A stretch of DNA of 64,000 nt. Origin: Episyrphus balteatus. Its lineage: Eukaryota; Arthropoda; Insecta; Diptera; Syrphidae. The stretch lies in the NCBI RefSeq assembly GCF_945859705.1, contig NC_079136.1, positions 97,091,120 through 97,155,119 on the forward strand, read 5' to 3'. Under the pieces are notes generated by a model. That model did not search any database and had not been told where the DNA came from. It saw only the letters and a program-made list of their open reading frames with translations. This document shows, piece after piece, positions 31,739 through 43,996 of the stretch (positions are counted from its first letter, which is position 1; each line of letters begins with the position of its first letter). Both the position numbers and the translations under genes were made by a program.

Positions 31739-33605
31739 ATGACTTCCGAGGCTGAGTTTTTAAAGTGCTACAGCAAAATAAAATTGGGATATTCTGAAGT
31801 CATCAAACACATCGATGCTTCTGTAACTTTAGAGGAGGAAGAGAATAATGGCGAGGCTCTGCGTAGCTACACCAAATGCATTGAAGCCATCGACGCTATA
31901 TTTGCGATTCCAGTTGGTCTTCCTGATAACGTGGAATCAGTTCAAAGTCAATGGAATGACGCATGCAACATAATCCAAAAACTTAAAACGTTTCGCTCCG
32001 AAGTAATCTACAGGAGATCTTGTCTCGAATCCAAAGCAACAGTTGATCAGTGTTCAGAAGTTTCTCCCGAAAGCGACTTGACAGAACCAACAGAATCAGA
32101 AGCTTGTGCCACTGGCGCTACTACAAAAATATCACCCAATTGTTTGACTAAAAATTCCACACCATTTGCGATAGCGAACGAATCGGGCATTCCAATGACG
32201 TACAGACAAATCATAAAAGGACTTCGTGTTGCCATTGGCACGGAGGAGTCTCCTTTAAACTTTGACACAATATTTGAATCGAATGCAAAGTTATACAAGA
32301 TTCAACCGAACGGATCAGTTACTAGCGCTGAGGTACATAATAATTTTCAAAATAATATTTTAAAAAGCGGAATTTTGCTTTATTATATTTATTTTATATT
32401 TGTTTAGAATGGAACACAGCTCCAATTGGCCATCATTGGTACGGATTCACCTGAATGGAAGTATCTAAATAACATGTACTTTATACACTGCCAAATGACT
32501 GCCGGCACGGAACCATCAAATCATGAAATGTCTTGGGTCTATCCACTTGTTCCTGGTGTTACTACTTGCTTCCGTACAGAGTATGGAGCTTATATTTTTC
32601 CCGACATGGAAGCCGATGAGCCTGGTACAGCATTTGGTATAATTCTTGAAGGTCAAGAACCAGAGTACAATCAATTCTGGTTAGACCTAATCGAAGCAAT
32701 TATAACTGGAGAAGTTTTGGAACTTAAAGAGGGTCCGTCACGTACTAAGCGAGATGTTAGCACAACTGTTTCAAAGACCATTGTTGGTACAGCAGATTTC
32801 ATTGCGAAGAATCTAGTGAAAGGAGCTGAAAAAACTGGAGAACTTATGGTCAAGTCAACTCCTTATTTAATATCAAAAATGTCTCAAGCTCCTCCTGATA
32901 CACCTCCAGTTTCATCTAAAGTTCAAACATCAGTTGAAGTTGCGAAGAATGTGTCTGGGGCTGCTGTAGGAGTTACTGGCTACATAGCAGGGAAAGTTGG
33001 GTGTGCCACGATGGCGATAGGACGTTTCCTAGCACCGCACATCAAAAATCAAGGAGCAAATATACTCTCAGTAGGCTTCGGTTTAAGCGAAGAAGACGCA
33101 CAAGATAAAGTTAGTTAAATTTAATATTTTTTAAAAAAGTAAAAACTAAAATATTTTTTTCTTTTAGATGCAAGGAGCATTTACTATTGCTGCTGGCGCA
33201 GTTGAAGGCTTCAGTACAGTTTTCAATGGACTTGAAGAGTCAGCCAAAATTCTAGGCACAAATTTAAGCAACAATTCTGTTAAAATAATTGAGCACAAGT
33301 AAAGCAATCGCTATCATGATTTTATTAAAAAAAATGTCTCAATATTTGTATTTCTATTCAGATATGGACCATCAGCAGGACAAGTGGCTTCTGGAACATT
33401 CGATACACTTGGAAATGCATTCACTGTTAGTCAGAATGTGAAATATATTACTCCTAAAGGGATTGCAAGACGAGTTGCGAAAAGCACTGGTAAGGGTGTA
33501 TTTGAGATATATAAAAATGGACAGCGTCCAGAATCTCATTATGTACCAGCTGGGGTTTTGTATCCTGATTTAAGTGAATTAAAGGAACAGTATTCCAAAA
33601 AATAG
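31739..33605 (+). CDS. spartin: Spartin (MIT domain and senescence domain)
   Basis: Coding exons are 31739-32332, 32408-33109, 33168-33298 and 33362-33605. GT-AG introns of 75, 58 and 63 bases separate them and phases agree, giving 556 residues. Spartin (SPG20 family) acts at endosomes, lipid droplets and the cytokinesis midbody, and binds ESCRT-III through its MIT domain. The N-terminal 90 residues (CYSKIKLGYSEVIKHIDASV through the NGEALRSYTKCIEAID helix) form the MIT helical hairpin. A Ser/Thr-rich linker follows. The C-terminal half, from about residue 300, is the senescence/spartin domain with repeated hydrophobic helices (ADFIAKNLVKGAEKTGELMV, AAVGVTGYIAGKVGCATMA, SVGFGLSEEDA). The start at 31739 is chosen because an upstream ATG lies before the acceptor and would be intronic. 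AATAAA at about 34395 may be its poly(A) signal. Confidence 0.92.
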
Positions 33606-34465
33606 ATACTCATCATATTGATATTATATAAAACAAACATAAAATTGTATTTAATATCAGCCATGTTATGGTATATCTGTTCAACAAAGCAAACGATTGT
33701 ACATTATATCTCTCTTTGTTTATGGTATCCCTGTTTAAATGGACTGGTACGACATGGGTATGATAGATATTCTATTAAATAATAGGTCATGTTATATATA
33801 TATGATTTAGTGCGGACGGTGATTGATCGGCTGAGACCAAATTTAGTCGAGTTTTATTTGACATCGATGGCTGTCTAATAACCGTCCTATGTTCTCAAAT
33901 AACCTACAAAAATCTATAACTCTAGTTTTACATTCCATTTTAGTGAAAAATAACTATAACCCTTGCTGAGAAAACTCAAGAATGTAAACAAAGCTTTAAA
34001 ACGTTTCTTTCCACGAACGAAACTTATTTTTCGATTAGAAATCATGCAAATCGCTAATATATTACAGTTTTGCTATTTTAATTCAGATGCATATCTTAAA
34101 TGTTTTTTTTATTTATGAGGAACGTGAACATATCAAAACAATTAAATCAAACAGGTATCCGGTGATATTTTGTACATATCGTAGGTGATACATTGTCGAA
34201 CAGATATACACAAGGTTGATTTAATTTAAAATTTCTCGAATCTCTTGTTAATTTAATTATATTTCTTGATTTTTACAAATAAGAGAAAAAATAATATTTA
34301 ATATTAATTTTGTAATTTGTGCGAATTAGGGAAAAGAAGTATTGTTATATTTAATTGTTATTGTATTGTGCGTTATTGTTTGTTGTATACGTGGAATAAA
34401 TATGTAAACTCGTATGAGATATTAAAATTTTGCAATATTTTCATTTTTGTTTATTAAACTTATTA
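33606..34465 (+). other. Probable spartin 3' untranslated region and intergenic DNA
   Basis: AT-rich and without frames. AATAAA at 34395-34400 is a plausible polyadenylation signal. Confidence 0.4.
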
Positions 34466-36365
34466 TTATTAGTACCTGGGTGACCGAGCTTTGCTCGGTA
34501 TCTTTAAATGTCATAACTTTCAGTGAAAAAAGTCAAATGTAAACAGCAATTTTTTGGAGTGGGTTTGAGTTTGCAATGACCAGTTTTTTCGCGGGTTACA
34601 AAACACCACATTCCCACTTTATAATCCAGTTTATTTACGTTTGAATACACATACGACGATCAGTAATGGATAGAAGGGTTACAGGAATCTGCATTATCGA
34701 AAATGCCTACAGCAATGAGATCCCTTTTTGTTCAAATTTTAATTTACGGGTCAGAAAGTTTTGGATAGTGTACATAAAGTTAATCTTTTTTTCAAGTTAA
34801 GCCTTGTCGGCTTGTTGTGAGTTATTTTATTTTTATACGTTAACAATAGTTGCATTTAATCAAAAGAAAAACGTAAGACAAAGGTAATGTGTGATACCTA
34901 ATTAACAAATTACTTAAAAGTTTCAATACATGATCAAAAAAGTCATGATCTAAAAATTTTTGTTTAGTTATTGTAACAAAAAGAAAAAGAACAATGCGTA
35001 AAATATGGAACCATCCTTCAAAATTTTATTGAAATCGTTGAATCTGTCTCCGCGAAAAAAAACTAATGTAAGAGAAAATACTTTCAAAATGTTGTATTTG
35101 CCTAGAGGAAAAAACCCTCAAAATTTTATCGAAATCTTTAAAGCAATTACCAAAAAACTAATATGTGAGAAAAATAAGCGTAGCTGTGAGCGGATGTTTC
35201 TAAAAGTACTTCCAAAACATTTTATTCGGCTAGGGGACCAAAACCTTAAAATTTCATCGAAATCCTTAAAGTTGTTACCAAAAAAAATTCCATGTTAAAA
35301 AAGTGGGCGTGGAGGTGGGCGGATTTTTCCAAAAATACTTCCAAACTTTTTACTCACTTAGATAAACAAACTCCGAAAATTTCATCGAAATCCTTAAAGT
35401 GGTTACCAAAAAAAAATTCCATGTTAAAAAAGTGGGCGTGGCAGTGGGCGGATTTTTCCAAAAATACTTCCAAACTTTTTACTCACTTAGATAAACAAAC
35501 CCTGAAAATTTCATCGAAATCGTTAGAGCCGTTCCCGAAAAAACTTATATGTTAAAAAAGTGGGCGTGGCAGTGGGCGGATTTTTCCAAAAAAACTTCCA
35601 AAACTTTTGACTCGCTAAGATAAACAAACCCTGAAAATTTCATCGAAATCGTTAGAGCCGTTTCTGAAAAAACTTATATGTTAAAAAAGTGGGCGTGGCA
35701 GTGGGCGGATTTTTCCAAAAAAAACTTCCAAAACTTTTGACTCGCTAAGATAAACAAACCCTGAAAATTTCATCGAAATCGTTAGAGCCGTTTCTGAAAA
35801 AACTTATATGTTAAAAAAGTGGGCGTGGCAGTGGGCGGATTTTTCCAAAAAAAACTTCCAAAACTTTTGACTCGCTAAGATAAACAAACCCTGAAAATTT
35901 CATCGAAATCGTTAGAGCCGTTTCTGAAAAAACTTATATGTATGTTAAAAAAGTGGGCGTGGCAGTGGGCGGATTTTCCAAAAAAAACTTCCAAAACTTT
36001 TGACTCGCTAAGATAAACAAACCCTGAAAATTTCATCGAAATCGTTAGAGCCGTTACTGAAAAAACTTATATGTTAAAAAAGTGGGCGTGGCAGTGGGCG
36101 GATTTTTCCAAAAAAAACTTGCAAAACTTTTGACTCGCTAAGATAAACAAACCCTGAAAATTTCATCGAAATCGTTAGAGCCGTTTCTGAAAAAACTTAT
36201 ATGTTAAAAAAGTGGGCGTGGCAGTGGGCGGATTTTTCCAAAAATACTTCCAAAATTTTTTACTCGCTTAGATGAACAAACCCTGAAAATTTCATCGAAA
36301 TCGTTAGAGCCGTTTCCGAGATCCCAATTTTATATATATTTATATATATATATACATATATATAA
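34466..36365 (+). repeat. Minisatellite-bearing interspersed repeat, period about 129 bases
   Basis: The stretch opens with a GACCGAGCTTTGCTCGGTAT hairpin and ends with (TA)n. From about 35180 it holds tandem units with AAAAAAGTGGGCGTGGCAGT, then ATTTTTCCAAAAA, AGATAAACAAACCCTGAAAA and TTTCATCGAAATCGTTAGAG. The GTGGGCG marker recurs at about 35303, 35432, 35560, 35689, 35819, 35953, 36082 and 36212. The left units are diverged and the centre units nearly identical, as expected from unequal exchange. Similar 'GAGC..GCTC' plus 'CATCGAAATCGTT' repeats are widespread in insects. The superfamily is unknown to me. Frames in it are translations of the repeat. Confidence 0.8.
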
Positions 36366-36404
36366 ACAATTTTAGCTCGTTTAAAGTTATAAGATTACCT
36401 TAGA

Positions 36405-37916
36405 GTTATGATCCCCTAAATAAATACCTAACCACTGTAAGCGAACAATTAGAAAGCAAATTATCCCAGGTCAGTAATTGGACCAGGAGATGCGGTCTTA
36501 AAGTAAACCCCCTTAAAACAGAACTGGTACTTTTCACAAACAGAAGGAAAATTCCTCCTTTTGCAGTGCCAAAAATTGATGGCACCCCACTTAAGATTTC
36601 GGATAAAGCGAAATATCTCGGAGTGATCTTGGATAAGAAACTTAACTGGGGTCCAAACATTCAAGAAAGATATAAGAAAGCCACGTTTGCACTCTACTCA
36701 TGTAATAGAATTCTTGGCAGAAACTGGGGACCAAATCCTAAAATAATCATGTGGATGTATACCGCCATTGTCAGACCCATTCTGACTTATGGCAGTTTAG
36801 TCTGGTGGCAAGCTCTGGATAAATCCACGAACTTGAAGACCCTAACCAAAGTACAAAGAGCAGCTTGCATTAGTACTACGGGGGTGATGAGGTCCACTCC
36901 AACCGCGGGTCTGGAAGCAATCCTTAATCTCACTCCCTTAGATCTATTTGTACAAGAATTGGCAGCGAACAGCGCCCTACGACTCAGTCAAACCAACATT
37001 TGGAATACTAGTCAAAACGGCCATACTACGATCCTTTCTAACTACGTTGGCTACAACGTTAGTACAGATTACATGACCCCCTACTTAGACTTTAACAAGT
37101 CTTTTAATGTCAGTTTCCCTAACAGACAATATTGGGAAAACAGTATACCTTTCTCAAATGAGTCGACTATCGCCATCTTTACCGATGGTTCGAAAATGAA
37201 CACTGGGGTTGGTGCAGGTTTTTACTCAGAAAACCTCAACCTTGCCAGTTCTTTCAGGCTCCCCGATCACAGCAGTGGCAATAAAAGCGATTTCTGCCAC
37301 CTTAATCAAGTCTAAGCTTGTTTCTTGCTGTCGCGAAGAGCTTAGGGTTCTTGGTATGCAGCATAATGTAAGACTCTGCTGGGTTCCCGGCCACAGTGAT
37401 GTGTTCGGAAACGAAAAAACGGATGAGCTTGCAAGGGAGGGCTCAGTGCTTGATCCCTCTCTCATAGACCTTAACATTAGAATCCCACAATGTGAAATAA
37501 GGCGAAATATCGTCAACAAGATTTCACAAATAACCAACGATAGATGGAACCTCCTAGAAACCTGCGGTCACACCAGGAAACTATGGCCGAACTTCGACGA
37601 GAAAAAATCAAATAAGATCTTACTACTTAGTAAGCCTTCTTTAAGATCCCTAATAGGCGTCTTAACGGGTCATAACCTACTAGGATACCACAAAAAGAAA
37701 ATGGGGCTTTGTACGGATGATCTATGCAGAGGCTGCGGTAATGAGGACGAACAGGAAAGCACTGTTCACTTCCTCTGTCACTGCCCAGCACTCTGTCGCA
37801 CTAGGAAAAAATTCTTAGGAAACTACTTCTTTAATGAATTAGAAGAACTATCGGAACTCTCAGGCAATAGCCTACTGAACTTTGTCAAGTCCTCCAAATG
37901 GCTCGAACAACCATAG
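36405..37916 (+). pseudogene. LINE relic: RT C-terminus plus RNase H (frameshifted)
   Basis: Two overlapping frames cover one ancient ORF2 end. The first (to 37315) has CGLKVNPLKTELVLFTNRRK, KYLGVILDKKLNW and IVRPILTYGSLVWW, then TIAIFTDGSKMNTGVGAGFY, the start of RNase H. The second (37209-37916) continues with VRLCWVPGHSDVFGNEKTDE, the RNase H C-terminal Asp motif. It then has a CCHC-like CRGCGNEDEQESTVHFLCHC. The junction near 37260 skips the 'QAE' Glu segment, so a deletion plus frameshift has removed part of the active site. The catalytic RT box lies outside, making this a 5'-truncated copy. RNase H presence suggests the I, LOA or R1-related group. A tail with AACCTAACCTAACCT ends it near 38045. 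Confidence 0.8.
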
Positions 37917-38102
37917 CATTCATAGGTTAACACTTTTTTTTTCATGAAGTTACAATACTTCAGGGTATCACAAGGGATCTACATTGATCTAAGTGTGACG
38001 GTAACAATATCAACTGTCAGCCCACATAACCTAACCTAACCTATGACATTTTCTGCTGTAATGATTTTAATGACAAAAACATTAACAAATATTTTTACCA
38101 TA

Positions 38103-38252
38103 AGCCTGGTACGCTGCTCTCGCTAAATTTTAGCCAAGATAAAATTCCCATACAAGTTATCGATAATTTGTATGGGATCCATTTTAGCTCAGATAAAGTT
38201 TTTCGATAATTTGTATGGGAGCTAAAATTTAGCGCGAGCTGCGTACCAGGCT
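38103..38252. mobile_element. Palindromic MITE, copy 8 (outside the cluster)
   Basis: AAGCCTGGTACGCTGCTCTC and AGCTGCGTACCAGGCT ends, 150 bases, with the same centre variants as copy 7. It lies 11 kb from the cluster, just past the LINE relic. Confidence 0.85.
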
Positions 38253-38508
38253 ATATGGTAAATATTTACGCAATTACGTCAGGAAAATGACCAAATTATG
38301 ATAATTATGTCGTGGAAATCGACATAAAGCTCATTGAAAAAAATTGATTTGGGGTGTTGTGTTTCGACCTCCAATGCCCCTCCCCAGGGTCCGGACCACC
38401 AAAATATAGTGTTGTCATCCGAACTATACATAATATATATGTAAGGTTTCAGTTCGATATGCTAATTGGAAGTGGGTCAAAATTTAGTTCCAAGATTTTA
38501 TTACATTA

Positions 38509-39017
38509 GGGGTATTCACGATCTGGTGCAACAGGCCTAGTAAAAGTGTAAAATTTTATTTTTTTTACAATAGATCGTGAACGCACCTCTTCTTATCTAT
38601 AGTAAATATTGAATGGAATCCATGATATGATTTATATCAGCTTCACTCTTTTTTTTTACGGAGTTGTCTTTCCACCGATGCTTCTTCTTTTTTTTCAATT
38701 TTTTTATAATTTCATTCTTTGTTGTGATCGGGTTAATTTATTTTCACAAATTACATCAAAAGAAACAAAATAAAAAAGAATAAGAATAAAAAAAATAAAC
38801 TATTCATCATGGGCGACACGCGACGGCGAGCTGCCATCTGTCAAAAAAAATTTACATCATTGTATTTTTATTTTGCAATAGGGTTAGGGTATAGCAAAAG
38901 TGCAAGACCATTGTAAAATTTCAATCCATATATTTTGTTGTTGTAGTGTTGTAAGATTTTACACTTTTGCACTTTTGCAATGATACTAGACCAGTTGCAT
39001 CGGATCGTGAATACCCC
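38509..39017. mobile_element. MITE with GGGGTATTCACGATC termini
   Basis: GGGGTATTCACGATCTGGTG, CAACAGGCCTAGTA and AAAAGTGTAAAATTT at the left are mirrored on the right by CAGTTGCATCGGATCGTGAA and TACCCC, with TACACTTTTGC inside. TA flanks both ends, which fits a Tc1/mariner-type target. The 509-base interior has no transposase. Confidence 0.7.
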
Positions 39018-39056
39018 TATTATTGCTAGTTGGTTAATTACAACGTTACAAGTGAA

Positions 39057-39092
39057 GCTAATAGATAAATATTTCCAAAGGAACGCAGCTAA
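39057..39092. mobile_element. Solo right end of an AGCTGCGTTC-family MITE
   Basis: TAGATAAATATTTCCAAAGG then AACGCAGCTAAAA matches the right terminus of the hairpin MITE at 14906. No left end is found nearby. Confidence 0.5.
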
Positions 39093-39627
39093 AAGTGTAT
39101 TAATAAAATGGAGTGAATTCTTCACTTCCAAAGTTTTGAAAGAGTAACGAAGTAATCACCAATACATCTACATTTCTTCATGAAAAAGTTGTCAAATTAC
39201 TGGGTGGTTGTTTTTTTTTTTTTTGAAAAAAATTGTATTTATTAAAAATTTAATAAAGTATCTATACAAGTGAATATAAATGATTGTGTTGTTATTTTAT
39301 TTATTATGTATCACAAACAGATGCAAATCAAACGAACAAAAAATTACCTCCAAATTGTAACTCATGCAAATGCAGCATTATTTTTGTTCCCTGTGAACAC
39401 TTTCCCAATTCACAATCAAACATACCTTTTTTGCTGTCAAAAAGTGATGTTTCTGCTGTCATTTGGAATTTTTTTTTGTAGGAAAACATATCAGTGCACA
39501 CTGCAGGCACTTTTTTTTTAATAACAAATGAACTTTTGTCCACAAATAATTAATCCAGACTTGTTCTGGTTAGAAAAAGCCTATTAAATTTTAGTAATAC
39601 ATACCAATAAAAATGTAAGCTACAAAA

Positions 39628-40881
39628 ATGTTTCCTCGATCTAATTTGTATTCTAAGTTAAAATGTGTTGTCATCGTGTTGCTTTTTATTTTTCTTATCG
39701 ATTACTTTGGTATCCTAACTCATATGTTTGAATTGGATTACTATCGACTCTTTAATTATCCACTCGATGGAGATATTCTACAATACTCACATCGCGTACG
39801 ATTCCACCAAGAAGTAGAAGTAAAACCAATCAATTTTTACAACTACACATTCCTCGAGAAATGCCATCAAAAATGCGTAGAAGATGGAGGTTCTCCCATA
39901 TCGCCAAAAATTACATTTATAGTTAAATCAGCAATGCCGAATTTTGAGCGACGACAAGCTATACGGCAAACTTGGGGTTACGAAACACGCTTCTCTGATG
40001 TTATTATTCGGACAGTTTTTATGTTGGGTGTTTCCAATAACCAAGAACTGCAAAAACATATCAAAACCGAGTCTCTGCAGTATAATGATATAGTACAATC
40101 TAACTTTGAGGACACCTACTTTAACAATACGATAAAAACAATGATGGGTTTCAGGTGGGCCGTCGAAGTCTGTCCCACGAGCAAATTCTACTTGTTTGTG
40201 GATGATGATTATTATGTGTCACCTAAGAATGCTCTGCGATTTGTTGAGAATCCAGAAAGTTATCCACGAAATATAGACGAGGCCGATGAAACCCTTCGGA
40301 AACTGGGTAACCGGTTTAAAAATAGATTATATTTCAATAAATTCCCAGAAGCCATGGCCCAGCAGGGGCTAACGGATAGGAGAATTCTGGCTCATCTTCA
40401 TAGTAATTTCTATGAAGATTCAGAGAGTCCAGCAGTTAATGCCAACCCCGAGGAAGAATATAAAAAGCAAAGTGCACTGCTTAGTGATGGCCATAACGAT
40501 AAGCTTTTTGCTGGTTTTGTGTTTAAATCGTCGCCTCATAGACACAAATCTAGTAAATGGTATGTTAGCTTGGCCGAATACCCATTCCATATGTGGCCGC
40601 CGTATGTTACGGCTGGAGCTTTCATATTGTCACGTGAGGCACTCTTTGAAATGTATTTCGCTAGTATGTATGTGCAGCATTTCCGATTCGATGATGTCTA
40701 TTTGGGTCTAGTTGCTTTGAAGGCGAAAATTGAATTGCATCATTGTGAGGAGTTCTATTTCCATAGACCAACGTATTCGGGTCCCTACAGCTATCGATAT
40801 GTTGTGGCGACGCATGGATTCGAAGATTCCAAAGAACTGATTAAGACTTGGACCGAATGTAGATCGGCTGGTCACGCTTAA
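39628..40881 (+). CDS. brn: Brainiac-type beta-1,3-glycosyltransferase
   Basis: Single exon, 417 residues, ATG at 39628 after ACAAAA. GT31-family type II Golgi membrane enzyme. Brainiac adds GlcNAc in beta-1,3 linkage to mannosyl-glucosylceramide, the core of arthropod glycosphingolipids needed for Notch and EGFR-related epithelial contacts. A short cytosolic tail is followed by a transmembrane anchor at about residues 13-33. Family blocks are ITFIVKSAMPNFERRQAIRQ, TWGYETRFSD, EDTYFNNTIKTMMGFRW, the metal-binding DDD in YLFVDDDYYVS (192-194), YPFHMWPPYVTAGAFILS, and the acidic FRFDDVYLG. The end TWTECRSAGHA matches Drosophila brn closely. It is longer than the about 325 residues I recall for D. 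melanogaster. The excess is mostly a charged stretch at about residues 207-290. AATAAA lies at 40943. Confidence 0.92.
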   Translation: MFPRSNLYSKLKCVVIVLLFIFLIDYFGILTHMFELDYYRLFNYPLDGDILQYSHRVRFHQEVEVKPINFYNYTFLEKCHQKCVEDGGSPISPKITFIVKSAMPNFERRQAIRQTWGYETRFSDVIIRTVFMLGVSNNQELQKHIKTESLQYNDIVQSNFEDTYFNNTIKTMMGFRWAVEVCPTSKFYLFVDDDYYVSPKNALRFVENPESYPRNIDEADETLRKLGNRFKNRLYFNKFPEAMAQQGLTDRRILAHLHSNFYEDSESPAVNANPEEEYKKQSALLSDGHNDKLFAGFVFKSSPHRHKSSKWYVSLAEYPFHMWPPYVTAGAFILSREALFEMYFASMYVQHFRFDDVYLGLVALKAKIELHHCEEFYFHRPTYSGPYSYRYVVATHGFEDSKELIKTWTECRSAGHA

Positions 40882-41988
40882 ATCGCTCTGTATTGAGAAC
40901 AACCAAAAATTATTTATGTATAGGATATTAAATGAAATTGTTAATAAACATACTTTTGAAATTTGAAAAAAAATTGTTTTAATATTTTTGGATGTGTATA
41001 GTTTTACAATTTTTATTTGCTCATAGGACTGTTTGAGAGTTTGAGAGTTCTTACAAATTTAACTTTTTTATTTAATTTAGAAGATCCAGAAATTTGAGAT
41101 TCTTTTTTGTTGAAAAAAAGGTCATCCAAATTATAATTTGTTTTATAACAAATTTTTATTTACATAAAACTGATTTAGTAGCACAGTCTAACATTTAACT
41201 GAGAATTGTTTCTATACTTTACTAATTATTGTTTCCATATTTCAAACATGGAAACGAAAATGATCGTGAAATGGATAAACGATCGGATCTGCTTTCTCTC
41301 CATGGCAAAGCGTTGTTTCCATTTTTTTTTTTAATTTTCAAGAAAAATTATTTTTTAAATTTTGATCCTCAATTAAACGAATCTTATTTAATATGCATTT
41401 CCAATTGCCACAAAAGTTAAATTATTTTGGTTCTTCTAGCAAACAAATACTAATATACCAATTTATCAAGTTCTATTTCTTAAAAGAGATATTTTTTCTA
41501 CTCGAGATGAATTTTTTTAGATCTAGATTTTTAACGAGATTTCCAGACATTTTTACAGCCACTTTAGCACACACCGCATTTATGTGAATATTTGTTTTTT
41601 AATTCTTGTCATTTTGTTTATATGAAAATATATCAATTTGCAACAAGAGATCATTGTTTAGTTTTTTCACGTAAATGGGATAGAAGAACAGGGCTGAATA
41701 AATACATGTGTTTGATTAAATAAATAAAACAAAAAATTACATATATAAAAAAAAAAAACAGTTTAAAATTAATAAAACTCGTACTAATTTAAAACACATC
41801 ATTAAAATTATCATTTAAATAAAATAACCAGCATTTTATTTTGAATTTATTTCAAAGCCTCTTGAAATTTTCACAACAATTACAATAAATACTATTGAGT
41901 CAATTTTAAATCAATATTTGCACTATTAAATGTTACAAAATGAACAAAATATCATTTAAATCTCATACATGATATATGTACCAAATAT
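40882..41988. other. Intergenic DNA between two convergent genes
   Basis: It holds the brainiac 3' untranslated end with AATAAA at 40943 and the 3' flank of the minus-strand thioesterase. The frames at 41229-41587 show no protein-like features. Confidence 0.5.
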
Positions 41989-43615
41989 CTATTCGGTTTT
42001 CAATGCATATTTAAGTTTTCTTCTACCATCGATATACCACAAAGTTTCATCGTATGTCCTTGGTAGAACTTCTGCAACTTTAGACGGTGCCTTGTATGTG
42101 TAATAGAAAATATTCGATGTCACTTGATTGCCTGAACTAGGTTCAATAATATCAGCTACAGTCATAATTTGTATATAATTATCTTGAGTATAAACAACGT
42201 GAGCATTCATTTTTAAAAACGACGATACATTAACTGGCTTCTGAAAACTAATATCGCATATCGTTTCAAGCTTTGGACGTTCTCCACAATACAAACATGC
42301 ACACACCCAACTAATTTCAAGTGCATTGCGCATAAGAAAACCACCAAATACTGTATTGTGAGCATTACGGTTTTCAGGGAATGACGCCATTGTTGAAACT
42401 ATCGAAGTATCACCCATCCAGCGGGCATTGTTTGGTAAGATTCTAGAATTCAATTCCATCGAGTCGGTTCGGGTAGTCCGAACAAACAAGTCATGACTTA
42501 TTTTTTGTTCTTCTGCATTAGGTTCGACTTTAAGCAAAGACGATGATTGCAATTGCTTTCTTCTTTCTTTGCGCTGTTCACCTCCAGCCAAAATCATTTT
42601 CTCGTTCTCATTGGCAGGAATTAGTGGATTCACTGGAGCAGATTTAGTGTTATTTGCATTCCTAGCTGCCATTAGGAAGAGAGCGCGTGTAATTTTCTTG
42701 TATGTATCGCCTTCTAATTGTTCCAACCATACTACAATTTCCATAGAACTCCTACCAACCCAAGAAACATGACCCGACAATCGAATATCTTGGTTTGCAT
42801 GTGGTGTAAAGTCGGTAAATGTAATCTTATCGACAAGAATTGTTACAAAAGTGTATGGCAAAGGCACTGATGGATCTAGTTTAGGAATTTTCAAATGCTG
42901 ATGACACACCCAAACTGGGAGGATATATTTGATTTTATTAAAACGTCAATTTGTGATAAATTGAGAAAAGTTAACAAAATACCTGCAAACAAATCCATAT
43001 CCTCCATTAACCTGCCTAATCGAACGTGCCCTAATGTTGCTACATATCGATCTTGTAGTGATTTGCTCACGCTCAAGGGTATAATTGCAGAAGTAAAAGA
43101 GTTCTGCATAGACCTTGGTGGAAGGTCTTCCATTTTTGGTTCATATGGCAATAAGTGCTCCCTTGGTTTAGGATGTGGATTGTATCCACAATCAAGACCT
43201 AGACTTTTCATCATTTTGAATTTAACTATAAGAAAGAAAATATATATTGATAGCGAATAATAAAAGCAAAAAATCGCATAGGTATAAATAAGCATTCGCA
43301 TTATGTAAAATATTGAACTTGTTTGTTTTTGATTTGCATTTACTGATTAGATTTGGAATGGAGAAAAAAAAAATCAACAAATACAACAAAGTGATGCTTA
43401 CTTTCGCTCATCGTTTCGTTGGTTCCATCTAGTCGTTCGAAATTTGAGCTACATTTTCGTGGGCTATCAATAATTATAGATACATAATTTATTCAATAAC
43501 TTATTATAATTTATGAAATATTCAGATTTACATACAATTTTTGTAAAACACGTAATCCAGGGAGAAGTTGTTTGTTGGCCATGAACGCCGTTTTCAAATA
43601 GTTTAATGTAGCCAT
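41989..43615 (-). CDS. Mitochondrial acyl-CoA thioesterase (ACOT9-like)
   Basis: Four minus-strand exons at 43536-43615, 43402-43463, 42983-43225 and 41989-42914, with GT-AG introns of 72, 176 and 68 bases. Phases agree, giving 436 residues. The enzyme hydrolyses acyl-CoA to fatty acid and CoA, and ACOT9/ACOT10 family members are mitochondrial. The first exon encodes a presequence-like start (MATLNYLKTAFMANKQLLPG, then LRVLQK), without acidic residues. Two hotdog modules follow. The first runs from VRLGRLMEDMDLFA through HVSWVGRSSMEIVVWLEQ. The second has NAHNTVFGGFLMRNALEISW then DISFQKPVNVSSFLKMNAHV. A charged linker (ENEKMILAGGEQRKERRKQL) joins them. Flies carry several paralogues, so I give no symbol. 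Exon 2 and the start come from reading the raw sequence and agree with the splice phases. Confidence 0.88.
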
Positions 43616-43996
43616 TTGCGTGTAGTAAATTTTTTCCCTATATTTCAAGATGTATTTTAAGTTAATATTTATTAAAAATTAAAAAAGAAAATGATTTAAA
43701 ACTGGAAAAAAGTATTTACAATTTGTGCTGCAGGAATACGCTCTACCCAGATAAATCGAAACATAAATCAAAGTCGAACTGACAAGTGATGTTGACGTAA
43801 TAGCCGTGTTCACAAAAAATATTTAATAGCGCAGTTCATATTTCTGAATAGTTAACACTTAGTTCCGTAACAAATACAGCTCGGAAAACTTTTCACGTGA
43901 AATAGGGTGCTGGCACTTAAGGTCGGCAGCCCTAGTAGTTGGCCACCGCACATATGGGTATTTAGTCAATTTAGGCGGACAAAACACGAAATTTTA
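43616..43996. other. Upstream flank of the thioesterase gene
   Basis: 5' untranslated and promoter-side sequence. No clear TATA box and no frame. A short GC-richer segment near 43915-43960 (GGTCGGCAGCCCTAG) is unexplained. Confidence 0.35.

Noticed and set aside
36566..37315. Reading the LINE relic as a host gene because of its long frame
   Set aside because: RT, RNase H and zinc-knuckle segments are in order but broken by a frameshift and deletion, so it is a retrotransposon fragment.
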